A stretch of DNA of 64,000 nt, from positions 124,001 to 188,000 of the forward strand of contig NZ_JBQHDG010000007.1 in assembly GCF_052068095.1 (NCBI RefSeq), read 5' to 3'. This document shows, piece after piece, positions 42,213-52,411 of the stretch. The notes below the pieces were generated by a model that saw nothing but the letters and a program-made list of their open reading frames with translations, had not been told where the DNA came from and made no database searches. Origin of the DNA: Phytohabitans sp052068095. Lineage in GTDB: Bacteria; Actinomycetota; Actinomycetes; Mycobacteriales; Micromonosporaceae. Position numbers and translations under genes: made by a program. How positions within the stretch are numbered: position 1 is the first letter of the stretch; every line of letters begins with the position of its first letter.

Positions 42213-43412
42213 TCATAGCAAAGGGATTCGGCCGGTCTTGGCGATCGCGGCGAAGGCGTGCGCGCTGGGTTTCGGGACACGGGTGAAGTCTTCGCCAACG
42301 GCGATGAGGCCGAACGTGGGCCGGTAGCCTTCGCTCCACTCGAAGTTGTCGAACGCGGACCAGTGCAGGTAGCCGCGCACGTCGACACCCTCGGCCCGGG
42401 CCTGGGCCAGCGCGGCGACATGGGTGTGCAGATAGTCGACCCGCTCGGTGTCGTCCGCGGTGGCGATGCCGTTCTCGGTGACGTAGAGCGGCAAGCCGGT
42501 CTCGGCGGCCCGGTGCAACACCTTCCGCAGCCCGTCGGGGTAGGTCGCCCATCCCATCTGGGTGAGGCGGTGGCCGGGCGGTGGTTCGGCGAAGAACGTG
42601 GGTGACGCGGGGTCGACCCACTGCTTGCGGTAGTACTGGACGCCGAGCCAGTCGCCGCGGTCGGGTCCGGTGAGGCCGTCGAGGTAGAGGTCGACGATCT
42701 CGTGCCGCATGAGGCGGTGGAAGGCGTGGCAGGCGTCGTCGTCGCGGATGGGGGCGAGCAGCGGCAGGTTGACCGCGAGGCCGGCGCGCGAGCGTGGTGC
42801 GGCGTGGTGGACGGCGCGGACGGCGGCGTGGTGCGCGTTCAACAGGACCCGGCCGGCGCGTTTCCAGAGGGTGGGGTTGGTGATGCCGGGCGGATGGTAG
42901 CCCTCGAGGTAGCCGTGCAGGGCGACCATCTGCGGTTCGTTGACGGTGCAGACATAGGGCATCAGGTCGCCGAGCTCGGCCGCCACCCGGTGGCAGTAGT
43001 CGGCGAACACGTCGACCGCGTCCGGTGCGAGCCAGCCGCCGGCGGCGGCGAACCAGCGCGGCAGCGTGAAGTGGTGCAGCGTGACGAAGGCGGTCATGCC
43101 GGTGTCGGCGAGCGCGGTCAGCACCCGCCGGTAGTGGTCGATCGCGGCGCGGCTGAACTCGCCGGGCGCGGGCTGGATCCGCGCCCACTCCACGGAGAGC
43201 CGGTGGGCGTTGTGGCCGAGCGAGGCCAGGAGGGCGAAGTCCTCGGCGTACCGGTGATAGTGGTCGATCGCGTCGCCGGAGGACTCGCGGGCGGCGGTGC
43301 GCGGGTCGTGTTCGAAGTCCCACCAGTCGCTGTTGACGTTGCCGCCTTCGACTTGATGGGCCGACGTGGCCGCCCCCCAGAGGAAGGCGGCCGGAAAGTC
43401 GGTCTGACTCAT
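42213..43412 (-). CDS. GH1 beta-glucosidase
   Basis: The 399-aa enzyme has the GH1 start FPAAFLWGAATSAHQVEGGN, acid/base Glu in TVNEPQM (about 155), nucleophile Glu in YVTENGIA (about 311) and YLHWSAFDNFEWSEGY near the end. Cytosolic, with no signal. It is the last gene of the rhamnoside operon and overlaps the secreted rhamnosidase stop (ATGA). It probably removes the glucose left after rhamnose is cut from rutinose- or neohesperidose-like sugars (inference). Confidence 0.92.
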   Translation of the reverse strand: MSQTDFPAAFLWGAATSAHQVEGGNVNSDWWDFEHDPRTAARESSGDAIDHYHRYAEDFALLASLGHNAHRLSVEWARIQPAPGEFSRAAIDHYRRVLTALADTGMTAFVTLHHFTLPRWFAAAGGWLAPDAVDVFADYCHRVAAELGDLMPYVCTVNEPQMVALHGYLEGYHPPGITNPTLWKRAGRVLLNAHHAAVRAVHHAAPRSRAGLAVNLPLLAPIRDDDACHAFHRLMRHEIVDLYLDGLTGPDRGDWLGVQYYRKQWVDPASPTFFAEPPPGHRLTQMGWATYPDGLRKVLHRAAETGLPLYVTENGIATADDTERVDYLHTHVAALAQARAEGVDVRGYLHWSAFDNFEWSEGYRPTFGLIAVGEDFTRVPKPSAHAFAAIAKTGRIPLL

Positions 43413-46400
43413 CGTGTGACGGTGAAGGTGTACGAACCGGAGGCGACGCGGTAGACCGCGTAGCCGCCGTCGACGCGGACGAAGTCGGCCCGGTCCGGCT
43501 TGCCGGTGACCCGGCCGCCCTGGAGGGGTACCCAGACCTCGGCGCTGGTGTTGGTGGGCACGGTGACCGAGAGCCGCAGCCAGTCGTCGCCCTTGCGCCA
43601 CTCGGCGCGTGCCTCGCCTGCCGGGGTGCGGTAGCTGCCCTTGGCGAAGGTGAGGTCACCGACGATCTTCGGCTGGAAGACCAGCTTCCGATACGCGAGC
43701 GAGTCGGAGCGGATGCCCGCAATTCCACTGTGGAACCACTCCTCGATCTGGGCGAGGATCATGTGGTTCTTGGAGTCGCCGCGGGTCCAGCGCTCCCCGA
43801 TGGTGGTCATGCCGCCGGGGTTGGCGACGGTGGACTGCATGAAGTAGCCGTAGCTGGGTTGCTCGTCCTCCTGGAGCAGGTCCCACAGCACGTCGTCGCG
43901 GCCGGCCGCGGCCAGGGCCCGGACGGTCGGTGCCATGCCGATGGTGCCGCCGCTGAAGTGCGGGCCGTCACCGTTGGGGTGGAAGGCGTAGACGAGCTCG
44001 ACGAGCGCGTCGAGTACGGCGCCGCGCTCGCTGTCGGGCACGAGGCCGGCGTCGAGGGCGAGCGCCTGCGCCGCCTGGGTGGCGCCGGCGTTGCCCGCGG
44101 CGGTGTAGCGCCGCAACTCCGTGTTGTAGAAGTGGGCGTTGAACGCCTCCTTGATGTCGGCCGCCAGGGCGTCGTAGCGATCGGCGTCCGCTGCGTGACC
44201 GGTCAGCCGCGCCATCATGGCGAGCTTGGCGATCATGACGTAGTAACCCCACGTACCGGTGATCCGGCCGGAGGTCTGTTCGGCGGAGACCCAGTCGGCC
44301 AGTGCCGCGTCGACGATGTGCGCGTCGGGGCCGGTGAGCACCTTCTGCCGCTGGATGTAGTCGGCGAAGTCGACCATCTGGTCGTAGTAGCGGGCCATCG
44401 TCTGGGTGTCGCCGTACAGCTCGTACAGCATCGCGGGTACGAGGATGATGGCGTTGCCCCAGTTGATCTCGTCGCCGAAGCGGCCGGTGTAGCCCCAGTC
44501 GTAGACCGGCGTCTTCAGCGCCACGTTGCCGAACATCGGGGTGTCCGCTTTGGACTGTCCCTCGACGAGGTGGTGCATGCTGGTCCGCATGTAGGCGGCC
44601 AGCTGGTGGTTGCGGTGGATGGCGCCCATCGGCATGGTGTAGTCCGCCGGGTAGGACAGCTTCTCCCGGCCGGGGCAGTCGGTGAAGACGGACATGACGT
44701 TGGCGGCGAACGAGTAGCGGACCATCTTGTTGACACGGTTGACCCGGGCGTTGGAGGTGGTCACCTCGCCGGCGACCGGCGTGGTGGCCTGTAGCCGCAG
44801 ACCCTTGATCGTGTCCGCGGTGGGCACGTACCCCTCCGGCAGGCCGGTGACCTGCACCCACTGCATGCCGAAGTAGTTGAAGTCGGGGTGCCAGGTCTCG
44901 CCGCCGGGCAGGCCGGCGGTGGTGTACGTGTTGAACAGGTCGACGCCGCGGCTGCCGCCGCCACCGCGCAGCGACGCCTGGTCGACGGTGCCGTCCGCGG
45001 CCAGGGACTCCGCCGGTGACATGCGGATGGTGGTGCCGGCCGGTATCCCGGGCTTGAGGCGCAGCTCGGGCCAGCCGACGATGTTCTGCCCGAAGTCGAA
45101 GACCCACGTGCCCGGGACCAGGTTGGTCACCGACACCGGTGTGAAGGTCTCCACGACCTCGACGGGCTCGGCGGCGCGGGCGACGAGCTTCGTGGCCAGG
45201 TTGGGCGGCGGTGCGATGCCGGCGTCGATCCAGCCGGTCGGTGTGCCGTCGCGACGTGTCGCGGTGGCGGTCAGGTTCGAGCCGGGCCGGTCCCAGCCGG
45301 GCTGTTCGCGGCGGGCGTCGTGGTCGGCGCCGGAGTACCAGGCGTCGGTCACCAGCGGGCCGAGGGCGGTGCGCCAGCGGCGGTCGGAGACGATGACCTC
45401 GCTGCCGCCGTTGCTGTAGGAGATTTCCAGCCGGGCGATCAGGCGCGGGGTGACGGCGGCACCGGCGCTGGGGTCGCTGGCGGCGATGTTGTTGCCGGAG
45501 CCGGTCACCAGCGCTCCGGCGGTGTGCGGCTTGGCCAGTCCGGGGGTGAAGGTGATGTCCGTGGTGCCGATCGCGGTGATGACCCGCGACTCGAGGCTGT
45601 CGCCGCCGTTGCCGGTGTCGACGTTGACGGTGCCGCCGACGTGGTAGCCGGTGACGCCGCTGAGGGTGACGGTGGTGGCGCCGGCCTCGACGTCGGCGGT
45701 GAGCGTGCCGCTGCCCTTGAGCTGGCTCTGCCACCACGAGTAGGGCGCGGTGCGGCCGACGGCGGGGTTGGTGACGCTGCGCCGTACGTAGGCGGGGCCG
45801 TTGCCGAGCGCCACGCCGAGGGTGTTGCCGCCGCCGCGCAGCCGCTCGGTGACGTCGTAGGTGCGGTACTCGCTGGAGAGCTGGTAGTTGGAGTTGCCGG
45901 GGGCGAGAACCTCGTCGGTCAGGGTCCGCCCGTTCAACGTCGGCTTGTGCAAGCCCACGCCGGACAGGTACAGGCGAGCCTCGGCCACCTTGCGGTGACG
46001 GTTCACAGTGAACTGGCGGGCGAAGATCGGCATGGCCTGGTTCTCGACACGGCCCGGATACTCGATCCACCGGGCCGATCCCCAGTCGGACTGGTCGAGC
46101 AGGCCCATCTCCCAGCCGGACGGCGCGCTCCAGTCGGAGACCCGGCGGTCGGCGTCCCACACGCGCACCTGCCACAGCGCCTGCTGCCGGGAGGCGAGGG
46201 GCTTGCCGGCGTACGCGACGCCGGTCTGCCGGTCCGAGCTGACCTTGCCCGAGTCCCAGATCAGCCGGCCGCGCCTGAGGTCCGACTCGCTGCGCGCGGC
46301 CTGGATCTGGTAGGCGGTCTGCCGGTCACCCGGGCACGCCGCGTGGGAGTGCCGGCGGTAGCACGCGTGTGACGTGGCCCGGCGCGTCTCGGTGATCTGC

Positions 46401-46600
46401 CAGCCGAACGTCGGTGTGGTGTTGTCGATGCCCAACGGCTCGTCGAAGCGGCCGTCGACCTGGAGGTTGACGACCTGGACGTTGGGTTGCCCGCTGCCGT
46501 GGCCGGAAGCGGGCGCGGAGGTCAGCGCCTGCGACGCGAGCAGGGTCACGCACGCCCCTACTCCCGCCAGCACACGCCGGCGTTGCCTGGTTTCTGACAC
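43409..46600 (-). CDS. Secreted GH78 alpha-L-rhamnosidase
   Basis: The 1063-aa enzyme has a twin-arginine-like signal (RQRRRVLAGVGACVTLLASQ), the GH78 N-terminal sandwich domains, an inserted beta module (about 295-365, GTLTADVEAGATTVTLSGV), and the (alpha/alpha)6 catalytic domain with DCPGREKLSYPADYT (about 640). This is the position of the general acid Glu; the RDERxGW form of many GH78 enzymes is replaced by GREKLSY. It frees terminal alpha-L-rhamnose outside the cell. GTG 46600 has AGGAGG six bases upstream. It lies after the binding-protein gene in the operon. Confidence 0.9.
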   Translation of the reverse strand: MSETRQRRRVLAGVGACVTLLASQALTSAPASGHGSGQPNVQVVNLQVDGRFDEPLGIDNTTPTFGWQITETRRATSHACYRRHSHAACPGDRQTAYQIQAARSESDLRRGRLIWDSGKVSSDRQTGVAYAGKPLASRQQALWQVRVWDADRRVSDWSAPSGWEMGLLDQSDWGSARWIEYPGRVENQAMPIFARQFTVNRHRKVAEARLYLSGVGLHKPTLNGRTLTDEVLAPGNSNYQLSSEYRTYDVTERLRGGGNTLGVALGNGPAYVRRSVTNPAVGRTAPYSWWQSQLKGSGTLTADVEAGATTVTLSGVTGYHVGGTVNVDTGNGGDSLESRVITAIGTTDITFTPGLAKPHTAGALVTGSGNNIAASDPSAGAAVTPRLIARLEISYSNGGSEVIVSDRRWRTALGPLVTDAWYSGADHDARREQPGWDRPGSNLTATATRRDGTPTGWIDAGIAPPPNLATKLVARAAEPVEVVETFTPVSVTNLVPGTWVFDFGQNIVGWPELRLKPGIPAGTTIRMSPAESLAADGTVDQASLRGGGGSRGVDLFNTYTTAGLPGGETWHPDFNYFGMQWVQVTGLPEGYVPTADTIKGLRLQATTPVAGEVTTSNARVNRVNKMVRYSFAANVMSVFTDCPGREKLSYPADYTMPMGAIHRNHQLAAYMRTSMHHLVEGQSKADTPMFGNVALKTPVYDWGYTGRFGDEINWGNAIILVPAMLYELYGDTQTMARYYDQMVDFADYIQRQKVLTGPDAHIVDAALADWVSAEQTSGRITGTWGYYVMIAKLAMMARLTGHAADADRYDALAADIKEAFNAHFYNTELRRYTAAGNAGATQAAQALALDAGLVPDSERGAVLDALVELVYAFHPNGDGPHFSGGTIGMAPTVRALAAAGRDDVLWDLLQEDEQPSYGYFMQSTVANPGGMTTIGERWTRGDSKNHMILAQIEEWFHSGIAGIRSDSLAYRKLVFQPKIVGDLTFAKGSYRTPAGEARAEWRKGDDWLRLSVTVPTNTSAEVWVPLQGGRVTGKPDRADFVRVDGGYAVYRVASGSYTFTVTR

Positions 46601-46619
46601 CTGTGCCCTCCTTCGGGTG

Positions 46620-46648
46620 CCCCGCCGGTGGTGCGGTCACCGGCGGGG
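46620..46648 (-). terminator. Intercistronic hairpin between the binding protein and secreted rhamnosidase genes
   Basis: Perfect 11-bp arms (CCCCGCCGGTG and CACCGGCGGGG) with a seven-base loop and no T-run after it. It may be a partial terminator or an mRNA stabiliser that gives more binding protein than enzyme, as in other sugar operons (inference). Confidence 0.55.
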
Positions 46649-46658
46649 TGGTTTGGGG

Positions 46659-47915
46659 TTACTCGCCGGCCTTGTAGTCGGCGTCCATGGCGCCGAGGAC
46701 CTTCGCCGGCGTGGACTGGTTGCTGAAGACCTCCTGGAGGCCGGACAGCATGGTCTGCTGCACCTTCGCGTTGGGCCACAGCTGGTCCATGAACGGCACC
46801 GTGCGGTTGCCCTGGATGAACGTGGTGAGGTCGGTGAACGCCGGGTCCACGGTGGAGCCGGAGTCGGGCAGCGACGGAAGGCTGCCCTGCTTGCCGTTGA
46901 ACACCTTCATGCCCTCGGGCGACATGACGAAGTTGACGAACTTCAGCGCCAGATCCTTGTTCTTCGCCTTCGCGTTCACCCCGTAGCCGGCGCCCGCCGC
47001 GGCCGGCATGAAGAACGAGGCCGGGTCGTCGGTGGCCGGCAGCGGCTTGAGGATGTAGCTGCTGGCCGCGTTCTTGCCCTTCAGCAGCGCGACCACCCAG
47101 TTGCCCTGGATGATGCCGAGCGTCTTGCCGGTCGCGGCGAGCTCCTGGCTGGCCTCGTAGCTGGTGCCCAGCGGGTTCTTCTGGAAGCAGCCGTTGCTGT
47201 TCATCTCCTGGTACTTGGCCATCGCCGTGGTCCACGGGGAGTTGGCGAACGTGGCCTGGCCGGCCTGCATCTTCTTGTCGAAGTCACGGTCGCCGCTGTA
47301 GACGGTCGTGGCGACGAGCGCGTACAGCACGAGCTGGGTTACCCAGTTGTCCTGGATGCCGAGCGCGAACGCCGGAGTGCCCTTGCCCGCCGCCGCCTTG
47401 CAGAACGCCAGCAGCTCGGTCCAGGTGCCCGGCGGCTGCAACCCCGCCTTGGTCATGGCCTCCTGGTTGTAGATGGCACCGATGCCGTTGAGGCCGAACA
47501 GCGCGTTGTACGTCTTGCCCTCGTACTGCGCGACGCTCTTGACCGCTTCGGGCAGCTTGGACGCCCACGCCTGGTCGGACAGGTCGAGCAGGTAGCCGGG
47601 CTTGGCCAGCACGTAGGTGGCGCCGGGGTTGCCGTTGCCCGGCCACACCGTCATCACGTCAGGTGCCGTACCGGAGGAGAGCTGGGTGCGGATCTGCTGC
47701 TGGTACTGGTCGGCGCCACTGGTGGTGAAGTTGACCTTGACGCCCGGGTTGGCCGCCTCGAACGCCTTGACGACGTCCTCGATGGAGCCCTGGTCGACCG
47801 AGGCGAGGGTCAGGGTCTTGTTGTCGCCGCCGCCGGAGCCGGAGTTGGTCCCGCCGCTACACGCGGCCAGCAACGTCGCGGCGACCGCCAGGCTCAAGAA
47901 TCCTTTTATCTCCAT
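46659..47915 (-). CDS. Rhamnoside ABC transporter substrate-binding lipoprotein (CUT1)
   Basis: The 418-aa protein has a lipobox (TLLAACSGG) and a family 1 sugar-binding fold (SVDQGSIEDVVKAFEAANPG, SSGTAPDVMTVWPGNGN, LGIIQGNWVVALLKG). It sits between the two rhamnosidase genes, unusual in that it follows the permeases. It would bind a rhamnoside and deliver it to the permeases encoded upstream. The gap to the cytosolic rhamnosidase is 18 bp. Confidence 0.9.
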   Translation of the reverse strand: MEIKGFLSLAVAATLLAACSGGTNSGSGGGDNKTLTLASVDQGSIEDVVKAFEAANPGVKVNFTTSGADQYQQQIRTQLSSGTAPDVMTVWPGNGNPGATYVLAKPGYLLDLSDQAWASKLPEAVKSVAQYEGKTYNALFGLNGIGAIYNQEAMTKAGLQPPGTWTELLAFCKAAAGKGTPAFALGIQDNWVTQLVLYALVATTVYSGDRDFDKKMQAGQATFANSPWTTAMAKYQEMNSNGCFQKNPLGTSYEASQELAATGKTLGIIQGNWVVALLKGKNAASSYILKPLPATDDPASFFMPAAAGAGYGVNAKAKNKDLALKFVNFVMSPEGMKVFNGKQGSLPSLPDSGSTVDPAFTDLTTFIQGNRTVPFMDQLWPNAKVQQTMLSGLQEVFSNQSTPAKVLGAMDADYKAGE

Positions 47916-47933
47916 GGCATCTCCAAAATCGAC

Positions 47934-50585
47934 TCAAGACAGTGCGCTGAAGGTGTAGCGGCCGGACGCCAGCCGCAGGGCGACCCCTGTGGCGGACGGC
48001 TCGGCCCCATGAGCTCCCGGCCCGCCGTCCTCCCGAACGCTGTCCGGGTCGCAGGTGGGGATCTCCAGTAGTGCGGTGCATCCAGGCGGCACCGTGGCCG
48101 TCACGGTGATCCGGCCGTCCTCGATGGACCAGCCGCAGGCGACCCGCCCCCGCACCGTCTCCTGCTCCGCCCGCGCCCAGGACAGGCGCCCGCCGGGCAA
48201 TGGACGCAGCAGCAGTTCGCGATAGCCGACCGACCGCGGTGTCTGGTCGATGCCGGCGACGCGGCCGTAGAGCCAGTCGCCGACGCTGCCGAGGCTGTAG
48301 TGGTTGAACGAGTTCATCGCCGGGGACTGGAAGCCGGCGTGGTCGGTCCAGCCGTCCCACCGCTCCCAGATGGTGGTGGCGCCGTGCCGGATCGAGTAAC
48401 CCCACGACGGGTACTCGTCCTGGTGCAGCAGCGCGTAGGCGAGGTCGGCACGGCCGTGGTCGGCCAGCACCGGGCACAGCAGGGCCACGCCGACGAACCC
48501 GGTGGTGAGCCGGTAGTCCCGCTTTTCTATGTCCGCGGCGAGGTGGCCGACCGCCGCCGGCACCAGCCGCTCCGGCAGCAGGTCGAACGCCAACGCCAGC
48601 AGGTAGCCGGTCTGCGTGTCGCCCTCGACCCGGCCGTCCTCGTCCACATAGGAGTCGACGAACGCGGCCCGGACGCCGCTGTGCAGGGTCCATAGGTCGT
48701 TGGCCTCGTCGTACCGGCCGAGCACCTCCGCCGCCTGCGCGACGAGCTGGGTGCTGCGGGCGAAGTACGCGGTGGCGAGCACGTCCCGCGGTGTGCTGGC
48801 GTCGAGCTGGAGCCAGTCGCCGTACGAGTTGCCGGTGCGGTGCCGCCACCGCAGGTCCGGGTTGTGCCGGTGGATGTGCAGGATCCAGGCGAGCATCGCG
48901 TCGAAGCTGTCCTCCAGGACCCGGCGGTCGCCGTACGTGCGCCACAGGTGCCAGGGGATGATCACGCCGGCGTCGCCCCAGGCCGGCGCGGCCTCCCGGT
49001 TGACCGAGATGACCGGGGCGACGTCCCGGAACGCGCCGTCCCCGTCCTGCCCGTCGAGGACGTCGCGCATCCAGCGGGCGAAGAACGTGGAAACGTCGGC
49101 GTTGCGGCTGGCGGTCGGTGCGAAGATCTGCGCGTCGGCGAGCCAGCCCAGCCGCTCGTCCCGTTGCGGGCAGTCGGTCGGCACCGCGACGAAGTTGCCC
49201 CGCTGTCCCCAGGTGATGTTGGCGTGCAGCTTGTTGACGGTCGGGTCGGAGCACTCGAAGCGGCCGGTGAACGGGGTGTCGTTGTGCAGCACCCGCGCGG
49301 TCACGTCCGATGTGGACAGCTCGCCGGGATAGCCGTCGATCTCGACGTAGCGGAAGCCGTGGAAGGTGAACCGCGGCTCGAACACCTCGACCGCCTCCCC
49401 CGCCGCGACGTAGACGTCGGTGGCCGCGGCGCGGCGCAGGTTGGCCACGTACAGCTCGCCGCCGTCCAGGATCTCGGCGTGCCGCAGCACGATCGGCTCG
49501 CCCCGCGCGGCGCCCCGGACGGCCAAGGACACCCGCCCGACCAGGTTCTGTCCGAAGTCGACGACGAATCGAGCCGGGCCGCGCCGCTCCACGGAGACCG
49601 CGGGAAGGTCGCGGGTGACCCGGATCGGTTCGTCCGGCTCGGCCACCAGCGGCCCGGGCTCGGTGTCGAGCACCGCCACCGGGACGAACCCGTCGACCGA
49701 CCCGGCGTCGTCCCAGCCGGGCACGTGCCGGCGGGCGTCGACGTGCTCTCCCATCAGCAGGTCTGCGGCGCGGGTCGCGCCCGGCTGCTCGGTCCAGTGG
49801 CGGTCGGTGGCGACGACCTGGTGGGAGCCGTCGGCGAAGTCGACCACGAGCTGGGCCAGGAACGCCGGCTGCTCGCCGTAGTGGCGGGCCGGGCGGTGGG
49901 CGTCGAAGCCGACGAACCCGCACCACCAGCCGTCCGCCACCGTGGCCGCGAGCACGTTGTCACCTTCGCGCACCTGGTCGGTGACGTCGTACGTCTGGTA
50001 CTGAAGCCGGTGGTGGTACTCGGTCCACCCGGGGGCGAGCTCCAGGTCGCCGACCCGCACGCCGTTGAGCCGCGGCTCGTAGACACCCCGGGCCGTCGCG
50101 TAGAGCCGGGCCCGCACCGGCCGCCGCGCCAGGTGGAACTCGCGGCGCAGGCACAGCGGCGGCGCGACGAGCGACGACTCGGTCGTCACGTCCTCGCCCG
50201 GCGGCTCGGCGTGCGGCACCGACAGCGGGTCGCGGCCCACCCAGACGCCGGCCCACTCGTCGGCGTGCAGCAGGCCGGTCTCGAACCACGTCTGTGCCTG
50301 GCCGGCCGGCGCACCGGTCTCGTCCCACACCTCGACCCGCCAGTGGTACCGGGTCGCCGACCGGAGCACCGGACCGTCCCACGGGACGCCGGTCGTGTCG
50401 GCGGAGGTCACCCGGCCGCTGTCCCAGACAAGGCGGCCGTCCGGGTGCTCGGCGGCCGTGATCCGGTACGCCGTCTGCGCCGCACCGCGCCGCGCCGACT
50501 CCAGCTTCCAGGACAGCCTGGGGTGCCGCTCCCCCAGACCGAGCGGCTCGTGCCGCCCTTCGGTCCGCAACCCGTACGGTGTCAT
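47934..50585 (-). CDS. Cytosolic GH78 alpha-L-rhamnosidase
   Basis: The 883-aa enzyme lacks a signal peptide and has the canonical GH78 motif TDCPQRDERLGWLADAQIF (general acid Glu about 478), GFRYVEIDGYPG before it, and WERWDGWTDHAGFQSPAMNS plus NHYSLGSVGDWLYGRVAGID after it. It would split rhamnosides after uptake. ATG 50585 overlaps the permease stop (ATGA) and has GGAGGG eight bases upstream. The two GH78 enzymes of the operon are diverged, so they are not a recent duplication. Confidence 0.92.
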   Translation of the reverse strand: MTPYGLRTEGRHEPLGLGERHPRLSWKLESARRGAAQTAYRITAAEHPDGRLVWDSGRVTSADTTGVPWDGPVLRSATRYHWRVEVWDETGAPAGQAQTWFETGLLHADEWAGVWVGRDPLSVPHAEPPGEDVTTESSLVAPPLCLRREFHLARRPVRARLYATARGVYEPRLNGVRVGDLELAPGWTEYHHRLQYQTYDVTDQVREGDNVLAATVADGWWCGFVGFDAHRPARHYGEQPAFLAQLVVDFADGSHQVVATDRHWTEQPGATRAADLLMGEHVDARRHVPGWDDAGSVDGFVPVAVLDTEPGPLVAEPDEPIRVTRDLPAVSVERRGPARFVVDFGQNLVGRVSLAVRGAARGEPIVLRHAEILDGGELYVANLRRAAATDVYVAAGEAVEVFEPRFTFHGFRYVEIDGYPGELSTSDVTARVLHNDTPFTGRFECSDPTVNKLHANITWGQRGNFVAVPTDCPQRDERLGWLADAQIFAPTASRNADVSTFFARWMRDVLDGQDGDGAFRDVAPVISVNREAAPAWGDAGVIIPWHLWRTYGDRRVLEDSFDAMLAWILHIHRHNPDLRWRHRTGNSYGDWLQLDASTPRDVLATAYFARSTQLVAQAAEVLGRYDEANDLWTLHSGVRAAFVDSYVDEDGRVEGDTQTGYLLALAFDLLPERLVPAAVGHLAADIEKRDYRLTTGFVGVALLCPVLADHGRADLAYALLHQDEYPSWGYSIRHGATTIWERWDGWTDHAGFQSPAMNSFNHYSLGSVGDWLYGRVAGIDQTPRSVGYRELLLRPLPGGRLSWARAEQETVRGRVACGWSIEDGRITVTATVPPGCTALLEIPTCDPDSVREDGGPGAHGAEPSATGVALRLASGRYTFSALS

Positions 50586-51403
50586 CCCTTCAGCCCTCCG
50601 GCGAAGCCGTTGATGATGCTGCGCTGTAGCGCGAAGTAGACGGCCAGGATCGGCACGATGCTGATCACCAGCGCGGCGAAGATGAGGTTCCAGTCGGAGA
50701 CGAACTGGCCGACGAACCCGGCCAGGGCGACCGGCATGGTCTGCTGGTCGCTGCCGGACAGGTACAGCAGCGGGGTGAAGAAGTCGTTCCACACCGAGAT
50801 CGCGTTGAGCACCAGGGCGGTGACCGTGATCGGCTTGAGCATCGGGAAGACCACGTACCGGAAGACCTCCAGCGGCCGGCACCCGTCGATGGCCGCGGCG
50901 TCCTCGAAGTCGCGGGGCAGCGCCCGCATGAATCCGATGTAGAGGAAGGTGGTGAACGGCACCTGGAGCCCGGAGTAGAACAGGATCAGCGCCCACACGC
51001 TGCCCAGCAGCCCGAGGTCGCGCATCGTCTGGTAGAGCGGCAACGCGGCCAGCTGGAACGGCAGGATCAGCCCGAGCATGATCAGCAGGAACATGCCACG
51101 CGACCATTTCGCGGTCGCCCGGGCGAGCGGGTAGGCGGCCAGCGACGACACGGCCAGCACGATCAGCACGCTCACCGCGGTCACCACCACGCTGTTGAAC
51201 AGCGCGCCGCCGAGCCCGCCCTCCTGCCACGCCTGGCGGAAGTTCTCCAGGGTCGGGTTGGTGGTCGGGCGGATCGGCGAGGAGGTGTCCGAGGTCGGCC
51301 GGATCGCGAGGTTGACGAGCACGTACACCGGGAAGGCGACGACCAGGCCGACCGCGACCATCACCATTTCCAGGCCGAACGTGCGAGCGCGGTAGCGGTT
51401 CAC
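50582..51403 (-). CDS. Rhamnoside ABC transporter permease (CUT1, MalG-like)
   Basis: The 273-aa protein has six membrane segments and the EAA loop EDAAAIDGCRPLEVFRYVVF. GTG 51403 overlaps the upstream permease stop (GTGA). A longer frame reaching upstream is a shadow of the other permease. Confidence 0.9.
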   Translation of the reverse strand: MNRYRARTFGLEMVMVAVGLVVAFPVYVLVNLAIRPTSDTSSPIRPTTNPTLENFRQAWQEGGLGGALFNSVVVTAVSVLIVLAVSSLAAYPLARATAKWSRGMFLLIMLGLILPFQLAALPLYQTMRDLGLLGSVWALILFYSGLQVPFTTFLYIGFMRALPRDFEDAAAIDGCRPLEVFRYVVFPMLKPITVTALVLNAISVWNDFFTPLLYLSGSDQQTMPVALAGFVGQFVSDWNLIFAALVISIVPILAVYFALQRSIINGFAGGLKG

Positions 51404-52314
51404 GAGGCCGCCCTCTCGTTGCGGGCCAGCACGAAGTACTGGCTTGTCGAAGCGACCGCGACGATGATCGTCAGCACCACGGCGAGGGCGATGCTGTAGC
51501 CGAACTCTCCGAGCGTGAACGCGTCCTTGTAGATCAGCGTGGAGATCGTGTCGGTGGCGTGCCCGGGCCCGCCGCCGGTCAGCGCGTACACCTGGTCGAA
51601 GAGCTTGATCCCGCCGATGATCGACAACATCAGGTTGATCGTGAACGCCGGCGCGAGCAGTGGCCGGATCACCGACCAGAACCGCCGCACCGGGCCGGTG
51701 CCGTCGATCGCGGCCGCCTCGTAGATCTCCTTGGGCACCGACTGGAGGCCGGCCAGGAAGATCACCATCGAGTAGCCGCCGAACTGCCACACGATCACGC
51801 CGACGATCGACCAGAGCGCGAGCTGCGGGTCACCGAGCCAGTCCTGCTGCCAGGAGTCCAGGCCGACCGCGCCGAGCAGGCTGTTGACCGCGCCGTCCGG
51901 GCCGAGCAGGTTGCGCCACAGGTACGCGGTCACGATCGGGGTGACCACCGCCGGCGCGAACAGCAGCACCCGCAGCACGTTTCGCGACTTGATCATCGTG
52001 TTGACGCCGAGCGCGAGCAGGAGCCCGAACCCGTTCTGGATGATCGTGATGGCCACCGCGATGACCAGGGTGTGCCAGATCGCCTGCCGGGCGTCCGGGT
52101 CGTCGAGCATGTCGCTGAAGTTGCCGAGCCCGACCCAGGAGAAGTCCGGGCTCAGCCCGTCCCAGTCGGTGAAGGCGTAGTACACGCCCCGCGCGCTCGG
52201 GATCAACACCACGAAGGCGAACAGCAGCATCGCCGGCGCCGCGAACCACCACGGCGGCGTCGTACCGGAGCGCACTTGGCGGCCCGGTTTGCGCCTGTTC
52301 GGGATAGTTGTCAT
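51400..52314 (-). CDS. Rhamnoside ABC transporter permease (CUT1, MalF-like)
   Basis: The 304-aa protein has six membrane segments, an early WWFAAPAMLLFAFVVLIPSA helix and the EAA loop YEAAAIDGTGPVRRFWSVIR. It is the first gene of the six-gene leftward operon. Upstream it faces the lacI gene across 231 bp that contain its promoter and operators. No ATPase gene is in the operon. Confidence 0.9.
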   Translation of the reverse strand: MTTIPNRRKPGRQVRSGTTPPWWFAAPAMLLFAFVVLIPSARGVYYAFTDWDGLSPDFSWVGLGNFSDMLDDPDARQAIWHTLVIAVAITIIQNGFGLLLALGVNTMIKSRNVLRVLLFAPAVVTPIVTAYLWRNLLGPDGAVNSLLGAVGLDSWQQDWLGDPQLALWSIVGVIVWQFGGYSMVIFLAGLQSVPKEIYEAAAIDGTGPVRRFWSVIRPLLAPAFTINLMLSIIGGIKLFDQVYALTGGGPGHATDTISTLIYKDAFTLGEFGYSIALAVVLTIIVAVASTSQYFVLARNERAAS

Positions 52315-52411
52315 CCGTACGGTCTACTTCCTTGGAACGTTTCATCCGGGCCGGCGCACCGAGGGTTCCAGTCGCAACGACCACGAAGCGAGTGCCTCAA
52401 AGACGATGGGT

